Shown: in pieces, positions 43,043 to 53,354 of the stretch
Numbering within the stretch: position 1 is the first letter of the stretch
How the letters are laid out: every line of letters begins with the position of its first letter
Source of the DNA: Variovorax sp. 679
Lineage (GTDB): Bacteria; Pseudomonadota; Gammaproteobacteria; Burkholderiales; Burkholderiaceae_C
Assembly: GCF_003952185.1 (NCBI RefSeq)
Contig: NZ_RXFS01000003.1
Location: forward strand, 1-64,000
Direction of reading: 5' to 3'
DNA length: 64,000 nt
Program-made: the position numbers and the translations under genes
Notes under the pieces: model-generated
The model's input: only the letters and a program-made list of their open reading frames with translations
Database searches by the model: none
What the model was told of the DNA's origin: nothing

Positions 43043-43981
43043 TCAGGCAGCTTGGCGGCGGGACTCGTTGCGGATCGACTCCAGCCCGCGTCGATACGTC
43101 GTCACTTCGAACTCGGGAAACCGGCGCTTGAACTTCGTGGAGTCGAAGAGATTGTCGCGCTCGTACCGCGGCAGCAGTTCGCGCAATTCGCGCACCTGGG
43201 TGGAGACCAGGCCCGCGGCTGTCAGCGTCCACCTGCCGAGCACCTTGTACGCGGCAGGCGTGCCGAAGACCTCCGCCGCCAGTGCAACGAACTGCCGGTA
43301 GGTGAGGCGATCGTCATCGCAGGGCAGGTGCCAGGTCTGCCCGAACGCATCAGGCGCATTGCCCAGGGCCGCCAGCGCGCGGCTGGCGTCGGGTGTCCAG
43401 ATCAGCGTGCGGCGCGTGTCGTCGCGCACCGGCACTCGTGGCGCCTCGCCGGCCTTGAGCTTGTCGATGATCAGCGTGTTGGTGATGCTCTGCGTCTTGC
43501 CCGGACCGTAGAACTCGGGTGCCCGGCCGATGAGAACCGGAATGTCGCCCCGCGCCATCTCCTGCAGCACCATGGAGGCCATCTCGGCGCGCACCCGCCC
43601 CTTGCGGCCGACCGGTGCGAAGGGCGCGTCCTCGGTCAGCACGCGGTCGTCCTGCGGATACATGTAGGTGTTGTCGAAGTAGACGAACTTGGCACCTGCG
43701 GCGCGGGTGGCGGCCAGCGCGTTGCGCAGCATCAACGGGAACTGTGTCTCCCACAGCACGGTGTCGGGCGGCAGGCCAGCTGTGAAATAGACGATGCTGC
43801 TGCCTTTTACCGCCTCGGCTGCCTGCCCGGCATCGAGCAGGTCCGCGGGCGTAAGGATGTCGGTGTCGTTGACCTTTCGCGGACTGCGGCTCACGAGACG
43901 CAGGTCTCCCGCGGTCGTGCGCTGCAGTTCGCATGCGAGTTCCACGGCGATCTGGCCGGTGGCACCCAGGATGGTTTGCAT
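43043..43981 (-). CDS. NAD-dependent epimerase/dehydratase-like SDR
   Basis: A 312-residue extended SDR beginning MQTILGATGQIAVELA, with the nucleotide loop GATGQIA. FVYFDNTYMYPQDDRVLTED and IGRAPEFYGPG are typical of the NmrA/epimerase group; the YxxxK tyrosine is not obvious. GAGGAG precedes ATG 43981. It is the middle gene of the unit with the decarboxylase-like and DJ-1 genes. Confidence 0.82.
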   Translation of the reverse strand: MQTILGATGQIAVELACELQRTTAGDLRLVSRSPRKVNDTDILTPADLLDAGQAAEAVKGSSIVYFTAGLPPDTVLWETQFPLMLRNALAATRAAGAKFVYFDNTYMYPQDDRVLTEDAPFAPVGRKGRVRAEMASMVLQEMARGDIPVLIGRAPEFYGPGKTQSITNTLIIDKLKAGEAPRVPVRDDTRRTLIWTPDASRALAALGNAPDAFGQTWHLPCDDDRLTYRQFVALAAEVFGTPAAYKVLGRWTLTAAGLVSTQVRELRELLPRYERDNLFDSTKFKRRFPEFEVTTYRRGLESIRNESRRQAA

Positions 43982-44018
43982 GTTGGCTCCTCTGCTCAAC
44001 GGGAAGACGGCCAGCGGG

Positions 44019-45005
44019 TCACAACGGCTTGGGCGAGTAGAGCGCGCTCTGGAACTCCGGCACGTACTCGTACTTCACCAGCTTGCCGAGCTTCAGCGCC
44101 TTGATGTAGGTCGACAGGCTGCCTTCGGTCAGCCCGAGCCTCACCGAGTCTGCGCTGGTGCTGCTGGCATGGCTGAGTTGGCGCGAGACGGCGTAGCCGG
44201 TCGTGAGCCGCCCCTTCTGGTCGATGTTGGTGAAGCTGTTCCTGACCATGGACTCCTTGCCGGACAGCTCATCGAGCTTGCGGGTTTCAAGGGTGACGTC
44301 CAATTGCCTGGTTTGCGCATCGAAGATTTCGACGACAACCGAGTTGCCGGTCTCCTCGTAGCGGATGTCCGTCAGCCACTTGGGCAGGTTGTAGCCCACC
44401 ACGCCGCGTACGCGGGCCAGTTCCGTGTTCACGGGCAGCTTGAGAACGTAGCCCCAGAAGTCGTTGGACACCGACTGGCCGAGCAGCGTGAAAGGGCCGA
44501 AGCTGGAGGAGCCCGGCTTGCTGGTGACGACGGACAGGCCGATCTCGTTGTAGCTGTCGTTGTCGCAGTAGCGGTAGCTGTAGGCCGTGAGCGCGACCAG
44601 ACCTCGGCCAGGCCAGACCTGCAGTGGCTGGACCTGCGCCAGCACCTCGGCCGGCATCAGCGACTTGAGCTGGTCCAGGTCCGCCGTGAAGATGGCGGTC
44701 ACGCGGCTGTTCTTGTAATAGAAGTTCGGCGAATAGGACTCGAAGCCGATGTCCACCCGTTCCTTCTGGAGCTGCTTGAACCAGCTCATGTCGACATCCG
44801 GCGCCTCTGCCTCGACGACCGACAGCGGTGGATTCGAGCGATAGCGGTCATACAGTCCGCCTTTCATCACCGGGACCGGATGTCCGGCGATATCGATGGT
44901 CGTACTTTCCGGCTGATCTGTGGACACAGCGCCGGCGGCCCAGGAGGCCCCCGTGAACAGGCTGATGGCCACACCGACCGACGCTGCAAGAGTTCTGGCA
45001 TTCAT
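44019..45005 (-). CDS. Secreted acetoacetate-decarboxylase-like protein
   Basis: A 328-residue protein with a Sec signal peptide (MNARTLAASVGVAISLFTGASWA, cleavage near AWA-AG). The mature part (YKNSRVTAIFTADLDQLKSLMPAEVLAQVQPL, GRGLVALTAYSYRYCDNDSYNEIGLSV, VRGVVGYNLPKWLTDIRYE) follows the acetoacetate decarboxylase-like fold. The ATG at 45005 is chosen because it starts the signal peptide. A periplasmic member of a normally cytoplasmic fold is unusual; catalytic lysine was not identified. First gene of the MerR-type-promoter operon. Confidence 0.75.
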   Translation of the reverse strand: MNARTLAASVGVAISLFTGASWAAGAVSTDQPESTTIDIAGHPVPVMKGGLYDRYRSNPPLSVVEAEAPDVDMSWFKQLQKERVDIGFESYSPNFYYKNSRVTAIFTADLDQLKSLMPAEVLAQVQPLQVWPGRGLVALTAYSYRYCDNDSYNEIGLSVVTSKPGSSSFGPFTLLGQSVSNDFWGYVLKLPVNTELARVRGVVGYNLPKWLTDIRYEETGNSVVVEIFDAQTRQLDVTLETRKLDELSGKESMVRNSFTNIDQKGRLTTGYAVSRQLSHASSTSADSVRLGLTEGSLSTYIKALKLGKLVKYEYVPEFQSALYSPKPL

Positions 45006-45036
45006 GGAATTCACCCGACAGATTGACAATGCCAGA

Positions 45037-45067
45037 ACTCTAAGGTTAAAGTTAAGTTCAATGTCAA
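45037..45067 (-). promoter_or_regulatory. MerR-type promoter with 19-bp spacer
   Basis: On the minus strand TTGACA (45062-45067) and TAGAGT (45037-45042) are separated by exactly 19 bases, the long spacing typical of MerR-activated promoters. The spacer (TTGAACTTAACTTTAACCT) has partial dyad character. It lies 32 bp upstream of the decarboxylase-like gene and 23 bp from the divergent merR-type start, so the regulator probably controls both. Confidence 0.68.
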
Positions 45068-45089
45068 GCGACACTTCTTGGATGTCCAG

Positions 45090-45608
45090 ATGAAGATCGG
45101 CGAACTGGCCAAGCGCACCGGTCTGGCAGCTTCACGCATCCGCTTCTACGAGAAGAGCGGCCTGCTCAGCACAGTCGAGCGCAGGGAAAACGGCTACCGC
45201 CAGTACGGGCCGGAGGCGCTCTGGATGCTGGAAATCATTGCCAGTGCCCAGAGTGCGGGCTTCTCGCTCGACGAAATTCGGAGCCTTCTGCCTGACTCCC
45301 AGGCGACGTGGCAGCACGACGCCCTGTTGGAAAGCCTGCAGCGCAAGGTTGCCGAGATCGAGCTGTTGCAACAGCGGCTGGCGCATAACAAGGCGCAGCT
45401 GATCGTGGCCATCGAGAGCATGAAGAAACGGCCCGAAGAAATGGCCTGCGCGGACCGGCCCAATTGGGTGCTGAACCAACTTCGAGAAACTGTAGCGCCG
45501 GCGTCCCATCCTTCGTCAAGCACCGACGCAACTGCGGTAGACGAGGCCGGTCGCGGGCCAATCGCCAGCGCCAAGCGCCGACTATCTGTTGGATTTCGCC
45601 GACCCTGA
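45090..45608 (+). CDS. MerR family transcriptional regulator
   Basis: A 172-residue protein: MerR winged helix at residues 1-70 (MKIGELAKRTGLAASRIRFYEKSGLL … ENGYRQYGPEALWMLEII) followed by a dimerisation coiled coil (about 85-120) and a tail with a single Cys pair absent; no metal-binding CxnC motif is evident. It is divergent from the three-gene unit, with the MerR-type promoter between. An organic or redox ligand is likelier than a metal. Confidence 0.87.
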   Translation: MKIGELAKRTGLAASRIRFYEKSGLLSTVERRENGYRQYGPEALWMLEIIASAQSAGFSLDEIRSLLPDSQATWQHDALLESLQRKVAEIELLQQRLAHNKAQLIVAIESMKKRPEEMACADRPNWVLNQLRETVAPASHPSSSTDATAVDEAGRGPIASAKRRLSVGFRRP

Positions 45609-46131
45609 CCCGAGGGAGATGCGAATAGAAACTTGGGCTGATTTCTACCAGCGGTCCCAGATGCTCTCGGTATTCGGCGGAAATGCCGGGTCAGGATTCC
45701 ATGGAGATCAATAACCAATTTTCAATGGCGCACCAACCAAGGTCCAGAGGCGTTCCACAGCAATGATTCCAGCATTGCCCAAAGTCGGCTGCTGTTGTTA
45801 GCTGTCGTTCACGGCAACTTCTGCGACCGACAGCATTCAGTCTTTAAGCGGAAGCTGAGTCAAACGTGAGCGACCGATGAAGAATGAGGGCTGTATTTGG
45901 CTCTGCCCACACCCTATGGGCCACCTTTTCGGCGATCTCCCACGCCCCCCTTGGATCGAGTTTTATCCGGATAAATTTCAAATGAAGTTCGGTCGATCGG
46001 ACGCCTAGGTATATCGCCCTGCTGTCTGCCACGACACCGCCCCCTTAAAAAGTACGGTCGTGCAGTTCCGAGTTAGCTGAGAAGAGTTCTGAGTTAGCTG
46101 AGAACCGACACCCTCGGCGCCGCCCCGCAGC
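45609..46131. other. Intergenic region upstream of groESL, possible IS remnant
   Basis: About 520 bp with no convincing gene. A minus-strand frame at 45844-46032 (…AIYLGVRSTELHLKFIRIKLDPRGAWEIAEKV…) looks protein-like, but no family was recognised. Next to it lie tandem 21-bp repeats (46064-46105). The region separates the MerR gene from the groESL promoter. Confidence 0.4.
46064..46105. repeat. Tandem 21-bp repeat, possible transposase-binding end repeats
   Basis: Two adjacent 21-bp units share GAGTTAGCTGAGAA and differ at only two positions. Read on the minus strand the block is preceded by TGTCGG at 46105-46110, like the TGT start and multiple end repeats of some IS21-type elements. No istA/istB gene is present. 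Assignment is tentative. Confidence 0.45.
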
Positions 46132-46157
46132 CTTGAAACGTCATCGATTGCCCTTAT
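46132..46157 (+). promoter_or_regulatory. groESp: Sigma-32-type promoter of groESL
   Basis: CTTGAAA (46132-46138) is followed after 12 bases by CCCTTAT (46151-46157), matching the heat-shock promoter pattern. It lies directly before the CIRCE element. Confidence 0.7.
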
Positions 46158-46159
46158 GA

Positions 46160-46186
46160 TTAGCACTCGCTGCTGATGAGTGCTAA
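46160..46186. promoter_or_regulatory. CIRCE operator (HrcA binding site)
   Basis: TTAGCACTC, nine bases (GCTGCTGAT), GAGTGCTAA: a perfect CIRCE element, three bases after the sigma-32-like -10 box. The HrcA repressor binds it and would add negative control to sigma-32 activation. Confidence 0.95.
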
Positions 46187-46276
46187 CAGGCTCTCGCTTC
46201 CAGTCGATGGGCTGCCGGTCTCCGGTCCGGCACCCGACCACAAACCCGTTTCTTATCCATACATCCAGGAGATGCA

Positions 46277-46567
46277 ATGAAACTTCGTCCTTTGGCCGAT
46301 CGCGTGATCGTCAAGCGTGTTGACAGCGAAACCAAGACCGCATCGGGCATCGTGATCCCCGACGCAGCCGCCGAGAAGCCCGATCAGGGTGAAGTCCTGG
46401 CCGTGGGCCCGGGCAAGCGCAACGACAAGGGCGAGCTGGCCGCACTGACCGTGAAGGTCGGCGACCGCGTCCTGTTCGGCAAGTACAGCGGCCAGACCGT
46501 CAAGGTCGGCGGTGACGAGCTGCTCGTCATGAAGGAAGACGACCTGTTCGCAGTCGTCGAGAAGTAA
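46277..46567 (+). CDS. groES: Co-chaperonin GroES
   Basis: A 96-residue protein with normal family length: [16 protein letters not shown], the mobile loop [21 protein letters not shown], and [26 protein letters not shown] at the end. It caps the GroEL ring during folding. AGGAG lies upstream. Its promoter combines a sigma-32-like box and CIRCE. Confidence 0.98.
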   Translation: MKLRPLADRVIVKRVDSETKTASGIVIPDAAAEKPDQGEVLAVGPGKRNDKGELAALTVKVGDRVLFGKYSGQTVKVGGDELLVMKEDDLFAVVEK

Positions 46568-46595
46568 TTCAACAGATCCCCATTCGGAGTAATAG

Positions 46596-48251
<1,656 letters not shown>

Positions 48252-48292
48252 TTGCTCGCCCCCAGGCTGCGCGGCACTTCGTGTCCGCTACG

Positions 48293-48352
48293 CCTACCCC
48301 CTACCGGGGGCGACACCTGCGGACCGGCGAAGCCGGATCCGCGGTGTCCCGC
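48293..48352 (+). repeat. Interspersed two-hairpin repeat (REP-like), copy after groEL
   Basis: Two stems follow each other: CCCCCTACCGGGGG and then CGGACCGGC-GAA-GCCGGATCCG, within a CACC/GGTG-flanked unit. The same arrangement, in related sequence, occurs between two genes of the polyol operon at 57609-57675 on the minus strand. Confidence 0.65.
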
Positions 48353-48358
48353 GAAATG

Positions 48359-48388
48359 AAAAAAGCCCGTCTGCGACGGGCTTTTTTT
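48359..48388. terminator. Bidirectional rho-independent terminator after groEL and xylulokinase
   Basis: AGCCCGTC and GACGGGCT form an 8-bp stem with a 3-base loop, with a run of A on the left and T on the right. It can stop groESL transcription from the left and the polyol operon from the right. Confidence 0.85.
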
Positions 48389-48411
48389 CATGGTCGTGGC
48401 AATCGTGCCGT

Positions 48412-49878
48412 TTACTGAAACTGGTCTCGCAGTGATTTGTACAGCGCCTGGAAGCGCGCGTGCCTTGTCCTGCGGGCGTCGGTGTCCTCGGTCGACGGCA
48501 TCAACTGCTGCTTCACCGGCGGCAGCGTGCACACCTTTGCGACCTCGCCGCCATCGGCCAGCCATGCCAGCCGAGCCGCGCCCAGCGCCCCGCCGGTCTC
48601 GCTGCCCGCATAGAGCGTGAGCGTCACGCCGAAGATGTCGGCCAGCAGCTGTCCCCACCACACGCTGCGTGCACCACCGCCGACAAGCGCCATCTCGCGC
48701 AGCGGCATGTCGGCAGGCAGCCGCAGGGTGTCGAAGCCGTCGCGCAGGCCGAAGCTCACGCCTTCGACCACGGCGTAGGCGATCTCCGCCGGGCCGTGCG
48801 CATGCGTCAGACCGAACAGCACGCCCTGCGCGTTCGGGTTGTTGTGCGGTGAGCGTTCGCCCGAGAGGTACGGCAGGAAGAGCGGGCAACGCTCGCGCTG
48901 TGACGGCGAAACGCTCGCCGCCGCTTCGAGCAGCGCAGCCTCGTCGGCGAATCTGAAAGTCTTTGCAGCCCAGCTCACCGCGCTCGCGGCCGAGAGCATC
49001 ACCGACATCTGGTGCCATCGCTTCGGCAGCGCATGGCAGAAGGCATGCATCGCCTGCGCCGGGTTCGGCAGGAAGCGGTCGGTCGACACGAACACCACGC
49101 CCGAAGTACCGAGCGAGACAAAGCCCTGCCCCGGTTCGACCAGCCCCATGCCGACCGCGCTGGCTGCGTTGTCGCCCGCACCACCCGCGATCTTCACGTC
49201 GTCGCGCAGGCCCCAGCGCGCCGCCAGTTCGGGCTTGAGCAACGCCGACACCTCGCTGCCCTCGACCAGCCGCGGCATGTGCGCACGCGTGAGCCCCGTG
49301 GCCGCGAGCAGCTCATCGGACCAGTCGCGCGCCCCCACGTCGAGCCACAGCGTGCCTGCCGCGTCCGACATCTCGCTGACCGCCTCGCCGCTGAGCATGA
49401 AGCGCAGCCAGTCCTTCGGCAGCAGCACGCGCGCGACGCGGCTGAAGACTTCAGGCTCATGCTCGCGTACCCACAGCAGCTTGGGCGCGGTGAATCCCGG
49501 CATCGCGAGATTGCCCGCGATCTCGCCCAGCCTCGGCACGGCGCGCGAAAGCGCCTCGCATTGCGCGCCGCTGCGGCCGTCGTTCCACAGGATCGCCGGT
49601 CGCAGCACCTCGCCCGCTTCGTCGAGCAGCGTTGCGCCATGCATCTGCCCCGAAAGGCCGATCGCGCGCACCGCTGCGAGTTCTTCGGGATGCGCCTTGC
49701 CGAGCGCACGCATCACCTCCTCGAGCGCATGCCACCACTGCTGCGGCGCCTGCTCCGACCACAGCGGATGCGGCCGTTCGACCGTGAGCGGCGCGCGGGC
49801 CACGCCCACGATGCGGTGATCGTCGGCGAGCAAGAGCGCCTTGAGCTCGGACGTGCCGAGGTCGAGTCCCAGATACAA
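48412..49878 (-). CDS. xylB: Xylulokinase
   Basis: A 488-residue FGGY-family kinase starting MYLGLDLGTSELKALL, with GLSGQMHGATLLD, NDGRSGAQCE, GGAGDNAASAVGMG and the ATP-site VGGGARSVWWGQLLADI. It phosphorylates D-xylulose to xylulose 5-phosphate, the product of arabinitol or xylitol oxidation. It is the last gene of the ten-gene polyol operon, 28 bp after the AraC gene. Confidence 0.92.
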   Translation of the reverse strand: MYLGLDLGTSELKALLLADDHRIVGVARAPLTVERPHPLWSEQAPQQWWHALEEVMRALGKAHPEELAAVRAIGLSGQMHGATLLDEAGEVLRPAILWNDGRSGAQCEALSRAVPRLGEIAGNLAMPGFTAPKLLWVREHEPEVFSRVARVLLPKDWLRFMLSGEAVSEMSDAAGTLWLDVGARDWSDELLAATGLTRAHMPRLVEGSEVSALLKPELAARWGLRDDVKIAGGAGDNAASAVGMGLVEPGQGFVSLGTSGVVFVSTDRFLPNPAQAMHAFCHALPKRWHQMSVMLSAASAVSWAAKTFRFADEAALLEAAASVSPSQRERCPLFLPYLSGERSPHNNPNAQGVLFGLTHAHGPAEIAYAVVEGVSFGLRDGFDTLRLPADMPLREMALVGGGARSVWWGQLLADIFGVTLTLYAGSETGGALGAARLAWLADGGEVAKVCTLPPVKQQLMPSTEDTDARRTRHARFQALYKSLRDQFQ

Positions 49879-49906
49879 GATGAGCCCCCTGGTTTTGTGT
49901 CGGTGC

Positions 49907-50863
49907 TTAGGAAGGGATGCCGCTGCCGAAGCGCGTGTCGGCCTGCTTTCGGAATTCGCTGGGCGTCATGCCCTTGATCTCGAGAAAGCGGCGGTTGAAG
50001 TTCGCCACGTTGTTGAAGCCCACCTGGTAGCAGATGTCGGTCACGTAGTGATCGGTCTGCATCAGCAGGTGGCAGGCGCTGTTGATGCGCACGCGGTTGA
50101 CGAAGTCGGTGAAGCTGTTGCCGGTGGAGCGCCGGAAGAAGCGGCTGAAGCGGCTCTCGCTCATGCCCAGCTCGGCCGCCACGTCCGACATCGAGATCGG
50201 GTCGGCCATGTTGTTGGTGATGCGGTTGACGATGCCGTTGATCTGGTCGACCTGCGCGTCGCCGTCCGCGCCTTGCGCACCCTGCATCTGCACGCTCGAC
50301 AGCAGCCGGTAGTCGGTGCATTGCGCCAGGTCGGCCATGAAGTCGAGGAACAGGCCCAGGCGGCGCACGCCGCGCGCGGCCTTGATGCTGTCCCAGTGCG
50401 ACTGCGCCTGCTGCGACATGCCGAAGAACTCGATGCCGTGGCGCGCCCGCTCCAGCAGCTGCATCACCTCGCGCAGCTCGGGAATCTGCGCCGCCGCGTG
50501 CTCGATGGGCTCGTGGCGGAACTGGATCACCCGGTCGCGCCCCGCCGCGCCGCCCTCGGGCACGTCGAGCGAGATCCAGTTGTGCGGCAGCCGCGGCCCG
50601 CACAGCACCAGGTGCCCGGGCTGGAAGGGCCCGATCCAGTCGCCGATGAAGGCCTTGCCCGAGGTCTCGGTGATCAGGTGCAGCTCGTAGTCTTCATGGA
50701 AGTGCCATCGCACCAGCGGGCTCGGGAAACCGTGCGCGAGGCAGCGCACCAGGCCGGTCTCTTCGGGGGTCTCGTAGCCCAGCGAAGGGGAGCGCGTGAA
50801 GTCGCGCTCCAGCTCGGGCTGGCGCTGACGGGGAATCGAACGCTTGCGGGTGGACGTCGTCAT
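49907..50863 (-). CDS. AraC family regulator of the polyol operon
   Basis: A 318-residue protein with an N-terminal cupin domain (VRWHFHEDYELHLITETSG, GDWIGPFQPGHLVLCGPRLPHNW) and a C-terminal AraC double HTH (ISMSDVAAELGMSESRFSRFFRRSTGNSF, VTDICYQVGFNNVANFNRRFLEIKG). ATG 50863 is chosen at the first family residues; the longer frame enters the kinase gene. It is encoded inside the operon it probably activates in response to a polyol. Confidence 0.87.
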   Translation of the reverse strand: MTTSTRKRSIPRQRQPELERDFTRSPSLGYETPEETGLVRCLAHGFPSPLVRWHFHEDYELHLITETSGKAFIGDWIGPFQPGHLVLCGPRLPHNWISLDVPEGGAAGRDRVIQFRHEPIEHAAAQIPELREVMQLLERARHGIEFFGMSQQAQSHWDSIKAARGVRRLGLFLDFMADLAQCTDYRLLSSVQMQGAQGADGDAQVDQINGIVNRITNNMADPISMSDVAAELGMSESRFSRFFRRSTGNSFTDFVNRVRINSACHLLMQTDHYVTDICYQVGFNNVANFNRRFLEIKGMTPSEFRKQADTRFGSGIPS

Positions 50864-50877
50864 GATGACAGCCCGGC

Positions 50878-51852
50878 TCAGGGCCGGGAAGCAGCAGCAA
50901 CAGCCGTATTCTGTGCCTTCGCCAGTGCGGCGTGAACCGCCTCCAGCGTCGGTGGATCGGCACCCTCTCGGGTGCAATTGAGGGCAGCGGCGGTGGCCGC
51001 GAAGCCCATCACAGCCTTCCAGTCTTCGTCGCCCAGTCCGTCGAGCTGCTCCGGCCGCTCGACGCCGTGCGCGAGCAGCGACACCGACAGCCCTGCCGTG
51101 AAGGTGTCGCCCGCGCCGATGGTGTCCACCACGGTGACGCGCGGCGCGGCCACGCTCAGCGACGCATGGCCCGCGCGCCAGAGCGTCGCGCCGTCGCCGC
51201 CGCGCGTGACGATCACGGCTCGCGCACCGGCCTTCAGGCACTCTGCAGCCAGCGCATCGACCGGCTGGCCGGGCGCGAGCAGTGCCGCATCCTCGTCGCT
51301 GAGCTTGACCAGGTCGGCCATGCCGAACCAGCCCGTCACGCGCTTGCGGTAGGCCGCCATGTCCGAAATCAGGCTGGGCCGCACGTTGGGGTCGAACACG
51401 ATCACGCGCTGCCCCCGGTTCGCCGCGACCAGGTCGGTGATGCGCGTGGCGGCCGGGTCCTGCAGCAGCGAGATCGAGCCGAAGTGCAGGAAGCGGCACT
51501 CTGCCGGCAGTTGCGGCAGCGGCTCCGGCGCCCAGGTGGCATCGGCGCTGCCGCTCGTGTAGAAGGCGTAGCGGTTGGTCTGCGGCGTGCGCTCGACGAA
51601 GGCCAGCGTCGAAGGCGCGTTGCTGCGCAGGATGAAGCTGGTGTCCACGCCGTTGCGCTGCAGGAAGCCCATCAGCCGCTCGCCGAACAGGTCGGTCGAA
51701 AGCTGGGTGAGAAAACCGGTGGGCTGCCCGAGCCGCGAACAGGCCACTGCGGTGTTGAGCGGCGAGCCGCCCTCGTGCCCGAGGAATGCGAGGTTGCCGG
51801 CCTCGCTGGCGGTGAAATCGATGAGGGCTTCGCCCGTGAGTGCTATGCGCAT
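50878..51852 (-). CDS. PfkB-family carbohydrate kinase (fructokinase)
   Basis: A 324-residue ribokinase-fold kinase: GEALIDFTASE at the start, GGSPLNTAVACSRLG, and the PfkB signature VVDTIGAGDTFTAGL with the catalytic Asp. It would phosphorylate fructose formed from mannitol or sorbitol to fructose 6-phosphate. It lies between the transaldolase-like and AraC genes. Confidence 0.88.
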   Translation of the reverse strand: MRIALTGEALIDFTASEAGNLAFLGHEGGSPLNTAVACSRLGQPTGFLTQLSTDLFGERLMGFLQRNGVDTSFILRSNAPSTLAFVERTPQTNRYAFYTSGSADATWAPEPLPQLPAECRFLHFGSISLLQDPAATRITDLVAANRGQRVIVFDPNVRPSLISDMAAYRKRVTGWFGMADLVKLSDEDAALLAPGQPVDALAAECLKAGARAVIVTRGGDGATLWRAGHASLSVAAPRVTVVDTIGAGDTFTAGLSVSLLAHGVERPEQLDGLGDEDWKAVMGFAATAAALNCTREGADPPTLEAVHAALAKAQNTAVAAASRP

Positions 51853-51873
51853 GGTGTCTGGATTCTGGCTGGA

Positions 51874-52545
51874 TCAGGGCAGGTCGCGCGCGTCGGCCAG
51901 GAAGCCGCGTTCGGCGGCCAGCGTGGCCGGATGGTCGAGCAGTTCGGAAAACAGGCGCGGCGGGATGGTGATGGCGCCCACGCCCAGCCTCAGCAGCGAA
52001 AGATACGCCTCGCGCGAACGGATGCTGGCCACCAGCAGCCGCGTGCCGGAAGAAGGCCGCTGCGCGACCAGCGCCTGCATCTGTGCGATCAGCGCAAGGC
52101 CGTCGACGCCGGAGTCATCCAGCCGGCCGAGGTACGGTGCCGCATAGGCCGCGCCCAGTTGTGCCGCGAAGTGCGCCTGCTCGGGCGCGTACACCGCCGT
52201 CCAGGTGACGGGCACGCCCTGCTCAATGAGTTGCGCGCCAGCCGCCAGCCCCTGGCGCGTGGCGGGAATCTTCACGACCAGTTGTCCGGTCTCGAAGTGC
52301 GACAGCAGCGTCCGCGCGTCCTCGAGCATGCCGTCCGCATCCTCCGAATACACCTGCGCCTGCACCTGCCGCGCACCCAGCTCGATGCAGCGCTTCAGCA
52401 GGCGGGGCACATCGCCCCGGCCGATGCCGGCGCGCTTGAGCAGCGTGGGGTTGGTCGTCACACCATGCACCACCGGATGCGGCAGGCAGGTCTTCAGCTC
52501 CGACAGGTCCGCGCTGTCGAGGTACAGGTGGAAGTCTTCGTTCAT
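51874..52545 (-). CDS. Transaldolase family protein (short, FSA-like)
   Basis: A 223-residue protein of fructose-6-phosphate-aldolase/transaldolase type: LYLDSADLSELKTCLP, GVTTNPTLLKRAG, and VVKIPAT with the Schiff-base lysine. Later blocks (WTAVYAPEQAHFAAQLGAAYAAPYLGRLDDSG, TRLLVASIRS) match the short group. It may move three-carbon units between xylulose- and fructose-phosphates formed by this operon. ATG 52545 is used; the longer frame enters the SDR gene. Confidence 0.85.
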   Translation of the reverse strand: MNEDFHLYLDSADLSELKTCLPHPVVHGVTTNPTLLKRAGIGRGDVPRLLKRCIELGARQVQAQVYSEDADGMLEDARTLLSHFETGQLVVKIPATRQGLAAGAQLIEQGVPVTWTAVYAPEQAHFAAQLGAAYAAPYLGRLDDSGVDGLALIAQMQALVAQRPSSGTRLLVASIRSREAYLSLLRLGVGAITIPPRLFSELLDHPATLAAERGFLADARDLP

Positions 52546-52565
52546 CGCACGCAGGAAAGGAATCT

Positions 52566-53354
52566 TCAGCTCATGACATTGCCGCCATCGACATTGAGGG
52601 TCTGCGCCGTGATGTAGCGCGCCTCGTCGCTGGCGAGAAACACCGCCGCCCCCGCGATGTCGTCCGGCACGCCCATGCGTCCGAGCGGCACCGCCAGGCC
52701 GACCTGCCGCTTCTTCTCTCCAGGCGGCAGCCCCTCGGCCCTGGCGAACAGGCTGTCGACATGGTCCCACATCGGCGTGTCGACCACACCGGGTGCGATG
52801 CCGTTGACGCGGATGCCATGCGGCGCCATGGCCAGCGCCGCGCTTTGCGTGTAGCTGATGACGGCCGCCTTGGTCGCGCAGTAGTGCGACACCAGCGCCT
52901 CGCCCCGGCGCCCCGCCTGCGAGGCCATGTTGATGACCGACGCGCCCTGCGTGCCGGCTTCGACCATGTGGCGCAGCACGGCCTGCATCACGAAGAACAT
53001 GCCCTTCACGTTGACGGCGAAAAGACGATCGAACGAAGCCTCGTCGCTGTCGAGCAGCGGCGCGAGGTCGAACACCGCCGCGTTGTTGAACAGCGTGTGG
53101 ATCGGCCCGAAGGCGACCTGCGCCTCGGCCAGCATGTGGGCGATGGCCTTGGTGTCGGTCACGTCGGCCGCGATGTAGGCCAGCCTGTCGGGGTGTTGCT
53201 GCTGCAGCGTGCGCACGGCTTCGGGCGCGGCCGCCGCGCGGTCGATCACCGTGCAGCGCGCGCCCTCGGCGATGCAGGCCGCCGCCACGGCCAGGCCGAT
53301 GCCGCCGCCCGCGCCGGTCAGCAGCACATGCCGGTCCTGCAGGCGGGCACTCAT
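52566..53354 (-). CDS. SDR polyol dehydrogenase (sorbitol/L-iditol dehydrogenase-like)
   Basis: A 262-residue classical SDR: TGAGGGIGLAVA cofactor loop, LFNNAAVF, catalytic Ser in NMASQAG, YCATKAA (YxxxK) and the ending ITAQTLNVDGGNVMS. NAD-dependent oxidation of a polyol such as sorbitol is expected from context. Its ATG overlaps the dehydrogenase stop upstream by 4 bp, so the two are translationally coupled. Confidence 0.87.
   Translation of the reverse strand: MSARLQDRHVLLTGAGGGIGLAVAAACIAEGARCTVIDRAAAAPEAVRTLQQQHPDRLAYIAADVTDTKAIAHMLAEAQVAFGPIHTLFNNAAVFDLAPLLDSDEASFDRLFAVNVKGMFFVMQAVLRHMVEAGTQGASVINMASQAGRRGEALVSHYCATKAAVISYTQSAALAMAPHGIRVNGIAPGVVDTPMWDHVDSLFARAEGLPPGEKKRQVGLAVPLGRMGVPDDIAGAAVFLASDEARYITAQTLNVDGGNVMS

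Noticed and set aside
45844..46032. 62-codon minus-strand frame as an istA fragment
   Set aside because: The sequence does not resemble the IstA N-terminus; left as unassigned.
50864..51499. N-terminal extension of the AraC frame
   Set aside because: It is an out-of-frame shadow of the fructokinase gene.
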